Translations under genes and position numbers: made by a program | Notes under the pieces: model-generated | Seen by the model: only the letters and a program-made list of their open reading frames with translations | Databases searched by the model: none | What the model was told of the DNA's origin: nothing | Shown here: positions 44,240 through 53,219 of the stretch, piece after piece | How positions within the stretch are numbered: the stretch's first letter is position 1 | Layout: every line of letters begins with the position of its first letter | Source of the DNA: a bacterium | GTDB taxonomy: Bacteria; Verrucomicrobiota; Verrucomicrobiia; Limisphaerales; RI-55 | Length of the DNA stretch: 64,000 nucleotides | Reading direction: 5' to 3' | NCBI GenBank assembly: GCA_016124235.1 | Contig: WGOC01000013.1 | Location: 186,001 to 250,000 of the forward strand

Positions 44240-45781
44240 ATGTCGAAACACGTCGTCATCATCGGTGCCGGTCCGGGCGGACTCGCCTCCTCCATTCTGC
44301 TCGCCAGCGCCGGAGTCAAAGTCACCATCGTGGAGCGTCTCCCCATCATTGGCGGACGCACCTCCAGCATCGAAGCCAACGGCTATAAATTCGACCTTGG
44401 CCCGACCTTCTTCCTTTATCCGCGGGTCCTCGACGAGATTTTTCGCGCCGCAGGAACTTCGCTGCGCGACGAAGTCGACATGATCCGGCTGGATCCCCAA
44501 TACCGCATCCAATTTGGCAGCGGTGGCCACATCGACGCGACGCCGGATATCGCGCGCATGGAGGCGCAGATTTCCAAATTCGCGCCGGCGGACGCTCCCG
44601 GTTTTCGCCGTTTCCTGGCCGAAAACCGGGTGAAGCTCGATCGCATGCAGCCGTGCCTGGAGAATCCATTTCTCAATTGGCAGGACCTGGTCAACACGCG
44701 GCTGCTCAAAATGCTTCCGCTGATCCGGCCACTCCAATCAGTCGACAACTACCTGAAGCGATTTTTCAAGGACGACCGCGTTCGTCTGGCGTTCTGTTTT
44801 CAATCCAAATACCTCGGCATGTCGCCGTTTCGTTGTCCGAGCCTCTTCTCGATTCTCTCGTTTCTCGAATACGAATATGGCGTCTGGCATCCGGTCGGCG
44901 GCTGCGCGGCAGTCACTCAAGCAATGGCCCGCGTGGCCCGCCAGTTGGGAGTGGACATCCGCACCGGCGAACCGGTCGAGGAGATCTTGTTCCGCGGCCG
45001 AACATCCGTCGGCGTCCGCACACCCACCGGCTCCTTGCACGCCGATTCGATTGTGGTGAACGCCGATTTTGCCCGCGCCATGACGCGCCTTGTGCCGAAC
45101 GAACTGCGCCGTCGGTGGACTGATCAGAAAATCGCCCGGAAAAAATTCTCGTGCTCGACCTTCATGATGTATCTCGGCGTCGAAGGGCATTTCGAACAGC
45201 CGCACCATCTGATTAACATATCCAAGGATTATGTGAAGAACCTGGACGAAATTGAAAACCGGCACGTGCTTTCCAGCGACCCGTCGTTCTACGTGCAAAA
45301 TGCCAGCGTCACCGACCCGACCCTCGCGCCCAAAGGGCATTCCACTCTCTACGTGCTTTCGCCGGTCACGCACAAATCCGACAACGTCGATTGGCATCGC
45401 GAGACGTCGCGCTTCCGAAAACTGCTGTTCAAACAAATGGCTGATGCGGGTTACGGCGACGTCGAAAGCCGTGTGCGATACGAGAAGATCGTGACGCCGG
45501 CCGACTGGGATCAGCGCTACGAAATACACAAGGGCGCGACCTTCAATCTCGCGCACAGTCTGGATCAGATGCTGAACCTCCGACCGCACAACCGTTTTGA
45601 AGATCTCGACGGCGTCTACCTCGTTGGCGGCGGCACACACCCGGGCAGCGGCCTGCCAGTGATCTTTGAATCCGCGCGCATCTCGTCGCGCCTCCTGCTT
45701 GAGGATCTCGGCGTCCAGTCCGGCTCCGTGCATGAGCCCAGATTGGCGCCAACGGAACCTACAACGCTCAAAGCGGCCTAA
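44240..45781 (+). CDS. CrtI/CrtN-family carotene desaturase
   Basis: A 513-residue FAD enzyme that introduces double bonds into phytoene or diapophytoene. It begins with the dinucleotide-binding GAGPGGL (residues 9-15), then a glycine-rich IGGRTSSIEANGYKFDLGPTFF, and ends with the C-terminal FAD motif LVGGGTHPGSGLPVIFESA, all standard for CrtI. An open frame extends upstream to 43832 through the sigma gene, but the ATG at 44240 gives the correct N-terminus. Paired with a second CrtI-type gene and an aldehyde dehydrogenase, it looks like the desaturase step of a carotenoic acid pathway. Whether it uses C30 or C40 substrate cannot be read directly. Confidence 0.9.
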   Translation: MSKHVVIIGAGPGGLASSILLASAGVKVTIVERLPIIGGRTSSIEANGYKFDLGPTFFLYPRVLDEIFRAAGTSLRDEVDMIRLDPQYRIQFGSGGHIDATPDIARMEAQISKFAPADAPGFRRFLAENRVKLDRMQPCLENPFLNWQDLVNTRLLKMLPLIRPLQSVDNYLKRFFKDDRVRLAFCFQSKYLGMSPFRCPSLFSILSFLEYEYGVWHPVGGCAAVTQAMARVARQLGVDIRTGEPVEEILFRGRTSVGVRTPTGSLHADSIVVNADFARAMTRLVPNELRRRWTDQKIARKKFSCSTFMMYLGVEGHFEQPHHLINISKDYVKNLDEIENRHVLSSDPSFYVQNASVTDPTLAPKGHSTLYVLSPVTHKSDNVDWHRETSRFRKLLFKQMADAGYGDVESRVRYEKIVTPADWDQRYEIHKGATFNLAHSLDQMLNLRPHNRFEDLDGVYLVGGGTHPGSGLPVIFESARISSRLLLEDLGVQSGSVHEPRLAPTEPTTLKAA

Positions 45782-45785
45782 GGCC

Positions 45786-47360
45786 ATGCCGGTGCACGAA
45801 GCTCCAGTCAAAATCGCAGAGCCGACTCGCTCTTTGCCGAAGGCTCAAACTGGAGCATTTTCAGATGAAGCGAAGCGTTCGCACGCGCAAATCAATTTCA
45901 AATCGCTTGCGTTAGAAAGCCGCACCGCTCAATTGGCGTGGACGAACGTTCCCCTGTCCCGCCGATCCGATTGCCTCGATCATTTGCGCCAACTGCTGGT
46001 CACAAATGTCGATGATCTCGCGGCCCAACTCGCTCGCATCCGTCGTTGCACGACGGCCGAAGCCATCGTTACCGAAATTCATCCGCTTGCCGATGCGCTC
46101 CGCTTTCTCGCGAGGAATCTTTCACACATTTTGAAGCCCCGCGTTCTCGGACGAAGCGGACGCCCAATCTGGCTGGCAGACGTGCGGGCGGAAGTTCAGC
46201 GCGTGCCGCACGGGGTCGTACTCGTCATCGGACCGGGCAACTATCCGCTGCTGCTCATTGCCGCTCCCGCGATACAGGCTCTGGCTGCGGGAAATGCGGT
46301 CTGGCTCAAACCGGCGCCCGGATGTGCTGATCTGCTCGAATGCTTTCATCGCTTGCTCGTTGAGGCCGGCTTCCCGGCAGAGTTGTGTCGAGTGATTCCA
46401 GATTCCGTCCAGGCGTGCCGGGAAGCTTTGAGGGAACAACCGGACAAGGTAATTTTCACCGGTTCCGCCGCGACCGGCCGCGAAATCCTCGCTCAACTTG
46501 CGCCGAATCTGACGCCGGCCACGATGGAACTCTCGGGCTCCGACGCGTGCTTCGTTCGCGACGACGCCGATCTCGAACTCGCAGCCAGCGCTTTGGCATT
46601 TGGCATCACCTTAAATCGCGGCGCGACGTGCATCGCGCCACGACGGGTGTTCGTCCCGAAATCATTTTTGCCGACGTTGACCAAGCTGCTCGCCACTCAA
46701 CTCGAAAAGCGCGATCCAATCCAAATCGCCCCGACTGACGCAACGTGGCTTTCTGATCTTGAAAATGCTTTGGCTGATGGAGCCACTTTGCTGCACGGCA
46801 CCGTGTGTCCGACGCTCATAACGGCACCGTTGATACTTTCCGCACCACCAGAATTGCCGCTTCTGCGCGAGGATATTTTTGGTCCGGTGATGAGTCTCGT
46901 CGCCATTGAAAATGATGACGACGCCTTGCGAATCAATGCCCGGTGCCCGTTTGCCTTGGGCGCGAGCGTCTTCTCCAAATCAACGGAAGCCGCGCGCGCG
47001 CTGGCCAATCGCATCCGCGCCGGTTCCGTGGTGATCAACGACGTCATCGTGCCGACCGCCGATCCGCGGCTGTCCTTTGGTGGTGTTGGCGACAGCGGCT
47101 TTGGCGTAACCCGCGGTGTCGAAGGCTTGTTGGAGATGACTCATCCCAAAGTCGTCGCCACCAACTCAAGTCGCCGGCGACGCCATTATGAGCCGCTCAA
47201 AACACACGACGCGGAGATGTTCAAGGCGTTGTTGCAGTTGACCCATGATCGATCGCCAACGGCAAAATTTCGCGCCCTCAAAACCTTGAGCACAATCCGC
47301 TCACAGCAGGAGGACACGTCGCTCGAACTCGTTTCCTCGGCAGGTCATGCACAACCGTAA
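45786..47360 (+). CDS. Aldehyde dehydrogenase, probable carotenal dehydrogenase
   Basis: A 524-residue NAD(P)-dependent aldehyde dehydrogenase. Catalytic elements are visible: N152 in GPGNYP, the cofactor loop FTGSAATGREI (~225-234), E248 in MELSGSD, and the nucleophile C282 in NRGATCIAP. It starts four bases after the desaturase stop and is followed closely by the second CrtI-type gene. In staphyloxanthin synthesis an aldehyde dehydrogenase oxidises the terminal carotenoid aldehyde to the acid, and this is the inferred role. The last ~60 residues are an unusual extension. The ATG at 45786 is chosen over an upstream in-frame start inside the desaturase gene. Confidence 0.87.
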   Translation: MPVHEAPVKIAEPTRSLPKAQTGAFSDEAKRSHAQINFKSLALESRTAQLAWTNVPLSRRSDCLDHLRQLLVTNVDDLAAQLARIRRCTTAEAIVTEIHPLADALRFLARNLSHILKPRVLGRSGRPIWLADVRAEVQRVPHGVVLVIGPGNYPLLLIAAPAIQALAAGNAVWLKPAPGCADLLECFHRLLVEAGFPAELCRVIPDSVQACREALREQPDKVIFTGSAATGREILAQLAPNLTPATMELSGSDACFVRDDADLELAASALAFGITLNRGATCIAPRRVFVPKSFLPTLTKLLATQLEKRDPIQIAPTDATWLSDLENALADGATLLHGTVCPTLITAPLILSAPPELPLLREDIFGPVMSLVAIENDDDALRINARCPFALGASVFSKSTEAARALANRIRAGSVVINDVIVPTADPRLSFGGVGDSGFGVTRGVEGLLEMTHPKVVATNSSRRRRHYEPLKTHDAEMFKALLQLTHDRSPTAKFRALKTLSTIRSQQEDTSLELVSSAGHAQP

Positions 47361-47380
47361 GCCTCAAACCAATTCGCAAC

Positions 47381-48958
47381 ATGAAGAACAAGACTGATCA
47401 CATCGGCATCATCGGAGGCGGACTTGGAGGTCTGGCAGCCGCTTGCACGCTCGCGGCTCGTGGCCATCAAGTCACCTTGTTCGAACGTAATTCGTGGCTG
47501 GGCGGCAAGGCGGCGCAACTGGCACGTGATGGCTTCCGGTTCGACATGGGACCGACCATCGTGACTCTGCCCTCCGTGTTGCGGCGCATCTTCGCGGAGG
47601 CCGGTCGCAAGCTGGACGATTATCTCGACTTGATCCGACTTGATCCACAATGGCGTTGCTTCTTCGACGACGGTTCCGTTTTGGACCTCCAGCAAAATCC
47701 GGATGCCATGAGTGCGGAACTGGATCGGTTCGCCCCGGGAACACAATCGGGCCGTCGTTATCTGGACTTCATCAAACTGAGCCAACGCCTCAACGACATT
47801 TCGCAGCGCTACTTTTTCTACAAATCAATCGGCGGCCTGCGGGATATGATCGATTTGAAATCGAGCATCGATCCTTCGGTGATGCGGGACGTGCTTGCGA
47901 TGCGCATGGGCCGGACCGTCGCCGGGACGGTACGGTCGTTCACGCCCGACGCTCGCGTTGCGCAAATGATGGATCACTTCACGCAGTATGTCGGCTCGTC
48001 CCCGTATGGTTCGCCCGCGGTGCTTTGCGGCATCGCGCACATGCAAACGGACGAAGGCATCTGGTATCCGAAAGGTGGAACGCGGGCCGTGCCGGTGGCC
48101 TTGGAAAGACTCGCCCGCGAGCTGGGCGTCGAGATCCGCACCAATGCACACGTCACGAAAATTCTCACGCAGGGCAACAACGTGACCGGTGTCCAAACCG
48201 CGCAGGGCGAGGAGATTCCCTTGCAGGCGATCGTTTCCAATTGCGACGCCGTGCGCACGCATCGCGAATTGATCAACGGCGCAGTCGGCGCTCGCTTCGA
48301 GAATCGGCGAAGCTACGAACCCGCCTGCTCCGGCGTCGTGCTCTACCTTGGGTTGAAACGGCGTTACGATCATCTGGCGCATCACGACTTCGTTTTCAGT
48401 CGCGACCCGAAGGAGGAGTTTGATTGGATTTACAAAAAGGGCGAACCGGCGCCCGATCCCACCTGCTATCTCGCCTCCACCGCCCGCACGGAACCCGAGA
48501 CTGCTCCGGCCGGCGGTGACGCGATGTACGTGCTCGTCCACACGCCTTATCTCCGTCCTCACCACGACTGGAAGCGCATGCTCCCGGCCTACCGCAAAGT
48601 GATCCTGGAAAAGCTCAAACGGACCGGAAAAATGCCGGACATCGAGGAACGCATCGTTTTCGAGGAAGCACTGACGCCGCAGGATATTCACGATCGTTAT
48701 CACGTGCTCAATGGTGCCATCTACGGTCTGGCCAGTCATGGTCGCTTCCTGGGTGCCTTCAAACCAGGCAATCGTTCGCCCGATTTGAAAGGCCTCTACC
48801 TTGCCGGCGGCGCCGCGCATCCCGGCCCCGGCATGCCGATGGTGTTGATGAGCGGCTGGATCGCTGCCGACACGCTCAGTCAGGACGTGGGCAAACCCAA
48901 CAACGTGATCCCACTACCTCAGCGCGACTCGGAGATGAGGAACGTGGCGATTCATTGA
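47381..48958 (+). CDS. Second CrtI-family oxidoreductase (desaturase or CrtP-like oxidase)
   Basis: A 525-residue FAD enzyme of the CrtI family, with the start motif GGGLGG (12-17), WLGGKAAQLARDGFRFDMGPTIV, and the C-terminal LYLAGGAAHPGPGMPMVLMSGW. The family contains desaturases and also the CrtP/CrtNb oxidases that convert a terminal methyl group into an aldehyde. Because the operon already holds one desaturase and an aldehyde dehydrogenase, the CrtP-like oxidase role is the more likely for one of the two, but which is which cannot be settled from the sequence alone. Confidence 0.87.
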   Translation: MKNKTDHIGIIGGGLGGLAAACTLAARGHQVTLFERNSWLGGKAAQLARDGFRFDMGPTIVTLPSVLRRIFAEAGRKLDDYLDLIRLDPQWRCFFDDGSVLDLQQNPDAMSAELDRFAPGTQSGRRYLDFIKLSQRLNDISQRYFFYKSIGGLRDMIDLKSSIDPSVMRDVLAMRMGRTVAGTVRSFTPDARVAQMMDHFTQYVGSSPYGSPAVLCGIAHMQTDEGIWYPKGGTRAVPVALERLARELGVEIRTNAHVTKILTQGNNVTGVQTAQGEEIPLQAIVSNCDAVRTHRELINGAVGARFENRRSYEPACSGVVLYLGLKRRYDHLAHHDFVFSRDPKEEFDWIYKKGEPAPDPTCYLASTARTEPETAPAGGDAMYVLVHTPYLRPHHDWKRMLPAYRKVILEKLKRTGKMPDIEERIVFEEALTPQDIHDRYHVLNGAIYGLASHGRFLGAFKPGNRSPDLKGLYLAGGAAHPGPGMPMVLMSGWIAADTLSQDVGKPNNVIPLPQRDSEMRNVAIH

Positions 48959-49020
48959 AAGCCTACCGGCGCGCGGTCAACTGTTACGCGACGACGCTCA
49001 ATCCATAAACACGTTCAGCG

Positions 49021-49872
49021 ATGAATCTGGCTACATCAGTCAAATCGATGGAACGACACGCGATCACAAAAGTCGCGGATTCCCCATCAGGGAGACCCGT
49101 GAACACGCCGACGAACTGGTTGACCGCGACACGTTTGTTTGCTTCTTACGCGGAACGGCTCGTCCGCAAACATTTCCACTCGATACGCATTTTGGGTCAT
49201 CCGGACCTTTCGGCCTTCAAGGACCGGCCGCTTCTGATCTTCGCAAACCATCCGTCGTGGTGGGATCCATTGATCGCTCTGGTTGTTTGGCGACGTTTGT
49301 TTCCGGGACGAATTCCCTACGCGCCAATTGATGCCGTCGCAGTTGAAAAATACGCCTTCTTCAAAAAGTTGGGCTTCTATGGCGTCGAGCGCGGCACAGC
49401 GCGCGGTGCGCGAAGCTTTCTTCGCATCTCCACCGCGCTGCTCGAAAAACCTGAATCGCTGCTGATGGTCACACCGCAGGGCCGGTTTGCCGACGTGCGT
49501 GAACGGTCGTTGAAACTTGAAGCCGGGCTGGGTCATCTCAGTCGCCGCACACCGCACGCCGTATTTGTGCCGCTCGCGATCGAATATCCGTTTTGGGAAG
49601 AGAAATGTCCGGAAGTCCTGCTGAACTTTGGCGAGCCCTTCGTTAACGAACATTTCGCCGATCGCGAAATCGAACACATCAACCGCGAGTTGGAAGCGCG
49701 CCTTGCAAAAACTCAAGCAAACCTGGCCGCCGCCTCCATCAACCGTGATGTTGCCAACTTCAATAAGCTCGTCGGTGGCCGGACCGGCACGAATGTCGTT
49801 TACGACACGTGGCGACGGTTCAAGGCGATGCTGCGCGGCGAATCATTCAGTCCGGCACACGGAACCAAGTAA
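49021..49872 (+). CDS. PlsC-type acyltransferase
   Basis: A 283-residue membrane-associated acyltransferase of the 1-acylglycerol-3-phosphate acyltransferase family. The catalytic H77-x4-D82 motif is in FANHPSWWDPL; the second motif appears as VTPQGRFADVRER, with P-Q-G-R in place of the usual E-G-T-R. It is separated by two bases from the glycosyltransferase gene. In the staphyloxanthin pathway the sugar of the glycosyl ester is acylated by CrtO, an unrelated protein; here this PlsC-like enzyme is the natural candidate for the same job. Ordinary phospholipid synthesis is the alternative. Confidence 0.85.
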   Translation: MNLATSVKSMERHAITKVADSPSGRPVNTPTNWLTATRLFASYAERLVRKHFHSIRILGHPDLSAFKDRPLLIFANHPSWWDPLIALVVWRRLFPGRIPYAPIDAVAVEKYAFFKKLGFYGVERGTARGARSFLRISTALLEKPESLLMVTPQGRFADVRERSLKLEAGLGHLSRRTPHAVFVPLAIEYPFWEEKCPEVLLNFGEPFVNEHFADREIEHINRELEARLAKTQANLAAASINRDVANFNKLVGGRTGTNVVYDTWRRFKAMLRGESFSPAHGTK

Positions 49873-49874
49873 CC

Positions 49875-51122
49875 ATGATCGATCCACTTCTGATTCTCGC
49901 GATTCTGTGCCTTGCCCTCGCCTGCATGCCGTTGGTCATTTTTCTGCGCAACTTGGCCGTTTACCAGACGCCCGCTTGTCCACGAGGCGATTTGAAGCTT
50001 CCTCCTGTGTCAGTTCTCATCCCTGCCCGCAACGAATCCGCCACGATCGAGCCGGCATTGCAAAGCATCCTGGCGAACCAAAATGTCACGATGGAGGTGA
50101 TTGTCCTGGACGATCATTCGGAGGACGCCACGGCTTCGATCGTTCGGAGAATCGCCCTGCGTGACGGCCGCGTGCGATTGGAGTCCTCCGCACCGTTGCC
50201 TGCCGGTTGGTGCGGCAAACAACACGCGTGCCACCAACTCGCCGGTCTTGCCCAATTTCCTTACCTCGTCTTCCTGGACGCCGATGTTCGCCTCGAACCA
50301 GCCGCACTCGCACGAATGGTTCATTACCTCGAAACCCAGCGCAGCCGGCCGAGGTTTGAGTTTCTCCGCTGGCTTGGCGGCAAACCGCCGCGAAACAAAC
50401 CGGCGCGTTTCGCATTGGCGAGCGGTGTTCCGCATCAAATCACGGGCACGTGGCTAGAGCGAATGCTCATTCCGCTCATCCATTTCGTGCTGCTTGGATT
50501 CCTCCCCATGCGTCGCATGCTGGCCAGTTCCCATCCATCGTACGGCGCCGGCTGTGGCCAATTATTCATCGCCCGACGGGACGCCTACCTGTCGATTCAA
50601 CCGCATCGCGAAATTCGCAACTCCCTGCACGATGGTTTGCAACTGCCGCGCGCGTTTCGTCGGGCCGGTTACATGACCAGCCTGTTTGATGCGACCGATC
50701 TCGCCCGCTGCCGGATGTATCACAACGCACGCGAAACTTGGTGTGGACTGGGCAAAAACGCGATTGAAGGACTCGCCGCGCCCACCATGATTTTGGGCAT
50801 GACGCTTTTGCTGCTCGGCAGCCAGGTCATTCCGTGGGCCTTGCTCATTTTGACGACCGGCCCCGTCCGCTCAATCGCGCTGGCGAGCGCCGCCCTTTCA
50901 CTGGCTCCACGGTTGATCTCCGCTATGCGTTTCCGGCAATCGTGGTTCGGGGCTTCGCTTCATCCGATCGGGATTGTGCTGTTGCTGGCCATTCAATGGC
51001 AGGCGTTTTTCCGGTGGTGGCTCAAGATTCCGAATGCGTGGAAAGGGCGCGCTTACGGCGCCGAAAATAGTTCCGCCACGCCCGCAATCAAACCGGCTCA
51101 ACCCGTGCAACTCAACTCGTGA
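49875..51122 (+). CDS. Family 2 glycosyltransferase, CrtQ-like
   Basis: A 415-residue membrane protein. An N-terminal helix (~residues 5-24) is followed by a GT-A catalytic domain, with VSVLIPARNES (45-55), the nucleotide aspartates D79-D80 and the metal-binding D135-A-D137. Hydrophobic helices in the C-terminal third complete the layout. CrtQ of Staphylococcus, which glucosylates diaponeurosporenoic acid, is a membrane-bound family 2 enzyme of similar design, so sugar esterification of the carotenoic acid is inferred. The start at 49875 lies two bases after the acyltransferase stop; an earlier in-frame start (49809) overlaps it. Confidence 0.86.
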   Translation: MIDPLLILAILCLALACMPLVIFLRNLAVYQTPACPRGDLKLPPVSVLIPARNESATIEPALQSILANQNVTMEVIVLDDHSEDATASIVRRIALRDGRVRLESSAPLPAGWCGKQHACHQLAGLAQFPYLVFLDADVRLEPAALARMVHYLETQRSRPRFEFLRWLGGKPPRNKPARFALASGVPHQITGTWLERMLIPLIHFVLLGFLPMRRMLASSHPSYGAGCGQLFIARRDAYLSIQPHREIRNSLHDGLQLPRAFRRAGYMTSLFDATDLARCRMYHNARETWCGLGKNAIEGLAAPTMILGMTLLLLGSQVIPWALLILTTGPVRSIALASAALSLAPRLISAMRFRQSWFGASLHPIGIVLLLAIQWQAFFRWWLKIPNAWKGRAYGAENSSATPAIKPAQPVQLNS

Positions 51123-51718
51123 TGCGTTCTGAATCATTCTCAGTCAGCACCGCCGCAATAGTTCGGCCGTGGCTCCGATTCGTCATCGCGCTGATCGCCC
51201 TGGCTCAAATCGATTGCCCTTCGCTCTTCGCGGGCGACACCAATTCTCCGATCGTCATTCATTTGGAAAACCAATGGGAAAAGCCGGCCAAGCTGCAGGC
51301 GCCCATGCAGCACGTCACCATTCTGACGGTCGCCGACCGGGCCGGCGCCGAACAGATCCAGGAATGGGTTGCGCCGCTCAAAAAGGAATTTGCCGCCAAC
51401 ATCGATTTCTTTGCCGTGGCCGATCTGCGGGCCGTTCCGCGTCCCCTTCGCGGTTTCGTCCGGCGGCGTTTTGCGAAAGCTTACGACTACCCAATCGGTC
51501 TCGATTGGTCAGGCTCGGTGGCGAATCAACTGACGATCAAGGAGGACGTCGCAAATCTGTTCGTGCTCGACCAGCAGGGTCGGGTTCAAGCGACAATGCA
51601 TGGATCGGCAACCGCGCCATCCATAGAAACTCTGAAGACGGAAATCGCAAAACTCATTGGCAAGCCGGTGGCAAAAATCGATGCCCACACTCAGGCCGAT
51701 CGCGAAACGTCACAATGA
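51122..51718 (+). CDS. Exported thioredoxin-fold-like protein without active cysteines
   Basis: A 198-residue exported protein: signal peptide to about residue 38, then a domain with the strand-helix pattern of thioredoxin/YtfJ-like folds (VTILTVADRAGAEQIQEWV, IDFFAVADLRAV, NLFVLDQQGRVQA). There is no C-x2-C motif, so it is unlikely to be a dithiol oxidoreductase. Its start codon overlaps the glycosyltransferase stop by one base (TGATG), which makes it the last member of the light-regulated operon. I know of no counterpart in described carotenoid pathways, so a role in pigment placement or protection is only a guess. Confidence 0.7.
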   Translation: MRSESFSVSTAAIVRPWLRFVIALIALAQIDCPSLFAGDTNSPIVIHLENQWEKPAKLQAPMQHVTILTVADRAGAEQIQEWVAPLKKEFAANIDFFAVADLRAVPRPLRGFVRRRFAKAYDYPIGLDWSGSVANQLTIKEDVANLFVLDQQGRVQATMHGSATAPSIETLKTEIAKLIGKPVAKIDAHTQADRETSQ

Positions 51719-51762
51719 AGAATTGCGCCACGCGTTGGCGGTGCTTGAAGACTCAGGTTTGA

Positions 51763-51861
51763 ACCGCGATTGGTAGGGCGAAGCTGCCGCTTCGCCACTC
51801 CGAATTGCGTTCGAGGCATTTACGTTGGGATCATTCCATGAATCACGACACACCTCGCATG
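51763..51861. repeat. Left copy of ~100-bp direct repeat
   Basis: This segment aligns over about 100 bp with 53465-53563 at roughly 80-85% identity by eye. It contains the palindrome GGCGAAGC-TGCC-GCTTCGCC (51777-51796). At its end, the equivalent of the DUF2071 start codon is followed by a short frame that stops after ten codons, so this copy looks like the promoter region of a gene whose body lies elsewhere. It could also be a dispersed REP-like repeat. Confidence 0.7.
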
Positions 51862-51887
51862 AGCGGAATTGATGAACGACCGATGTA

Positions 51888-52079
51888 CTAAGAGACCTTA
51901 GTTTTCGTTTTCTTTTTGTGATAATCACTCGTCCTTCGAGTCAGAGCCTGCCCAAAGTGACCGTTACCGAAAAAAGGCCCGTACCACGGAACAAACCCCT
52001 CTTTCATTAAGTCGTTGACCGCTTTTTCAAGTCCACCACCTACGTTCGTGAGCACTAATTTATATTCAATTTGGTCCAT
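51888..52079 (-). CDS. DUF1737-like small protein
   Basis: A 63-residue protein. The pattern YKLVLTNVGGGLEKAVNDLMKEGFVPWYGPFF followed by FGQALTR is that of the DUF1737 domain (short alpha-beta unit with a G-W/F-x-P core and a final Q-A). The tail is rich in lysine (KKKTKTK). The gene starts 15 bp after the stop of the 374-residue gene on the same strand, so the two are probably one operon. Function of the family is unknown. Confidence 0.7.
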   Translation of the reverse strand: MDQIEYKLVLTNVGGGLEKAVNDLMKEGFVPWYGPFFGNGHFGQALTRRTSDYHKKKTKTKVS

Positions 52080-52094
52080 AATTCTGGGTATGTG

Positions 52095-53219
52095 TTAAGA
52101 TTTTTTACTTTTCCTTCGACTCTTGGATTTCTGCTTTTCACCGCCGTCACCACATGTCTCAGGAAGTCTTAAAATCGACTTACCGTCGTGCTTCAGGAAT
52201 TGCATGTTCTTTGTTGCTGCCTGGATTGTCTCGACTCCGTCTTTGACATCCTTATTAACAGACTCAACTTCTTTTTCGTTCAACGGTTCGACTCGTACTT
52301 CGATGTTGAAGCCTCGGTCGATTCGGTTAGCGATCCCATTTAACGAGATACCAATGGCATTGGACAATTCATTACGACGATGCTCGTCTTTTACGGCCGA
52401 ATATTTCTTAACAATTTCCTGAGTGAGCGCACTTATTCTGGCTTCCATCATAGCGTTTGCCTTCGCTTCAATCGCCTTTGTATCGTCCTCTGACACGCCT
52501 TTGGTAATTAACTCATTTCTCAATTTTTTTATGTCCAAGATATTCTTGTAAGTGGCAACCAACCGTTCGATTGCAAATGCAATTGGCGCTGCCACTGCAA
52601 CGGCGGCCTCCAGATAGATCGTGAGGTCAGAAGATGAGATTGTTTTCAACCTATAGTCATGCTTCTTCCCGGTCGCCAATTCGGAAAAAGCGTCTAGTGC
52701 AAACGACAGCTCTTCCAATTCTTCAGCAAATTCATCCAATCGATTATCAACAGCTGAGCGAGGTATGAGCATCCCGATTTCACATTCTCCAATGCTCAAT
52801 TGTTCATCTCCTATACCAAGCTCTTTGAAGCCTGAGTCGATATTTGTGATTGCCTCTTTAAAATTACTCGCGGCACTCAATAGCTTTTCCATTTCTTCGA
52901 CCGCAACAGCCAGAGTGATATTATTTCGTGAAAGTATATCTTCAATGGTACTGAGGAACGCACGACCGAAGTAGGGTTTTCCGCCGATCTCTTTTAGCGC
53001 CTGCAACCAGGTGGGACTGAATTCATCTACTACGGAGTGAGCCAGTGATTCCTGCAAATTTTTGCGGGCTGTTGCCAGCTGTTGCTGATGGTTAGGATGG
53101 TCTTGTTCAACAACCAATTTGAGTGCATCACAAAGTCTTTTCAGATCATCAATACTGGCGGTTTCATCAAATTCCCGATTGAGAACTGAGACCAAAGCGT
53201 GCAAGCGTTCCGCATTCAT
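52095..53219 (-). CDS. Unknown 374-aa helical protein of the AT-rich cassette
   Basis: I do not recognise this family. The protein is almost wholly helical and acidic in the first 200 residues. It has a hydrophobic helix at ~201-225 (IYLEAAVAVAAPIAFAIERL), then a charged, coiled-coil-like segment (~230-285), and a lysine/arginine-rich tail (KQKSKSRRKSKKS). No enzymatic motif is visible. The ATG at 53219 is preferred over 53330, because the upstream part does not look like the same protein and a purine-rich GGAAGGG lies about 11 bases before 53219. Low GC, the insertion-like flanks and the partner gene suggest a horizontally acquired function such as defence, but nothing proves this. Confidence 0.75.
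   Translation of the reverse strand: MNAERLHALVSVLNREFDETASIDDLKRLCDALKLVVEQDHPNHQQQLATARKNLQESLAHSVVDEFSPTWLQALKEIGGKPYFGRAFLSTIEDILSRNNITLAVAVEEMEKLLSAASNFKEAITNIDSGFKELGIGDEQLSIGECEIGMLIPRSAVDNRLDEFAEELEELSFALDAFSELATGKKHDYRLKTISSSDLTIYLEAAVAVAAPIAFAIERLVATYKNILDIKKLRNELITKGVSEDDTKAIEAKANAMMEARISALTQEIVKKYSAVKDEHRRNELSNAIGISLNGIANRIDRGFNIEVRVEPLNEKEVESVNKDVKDGVETIQAATKNMQFLKHDGKSILRLPETCGDGGEKQKSKSRRKSKKS

Noticed and set aside
43832..45781. One long frame joining the sigma gene's end to the desaturase
   Set aside because: The first 136 codons overlap the sigma factor and DUF2892 genes in another frame; CrtI proteins start at the ATG at 44240 just before the FAD motif.
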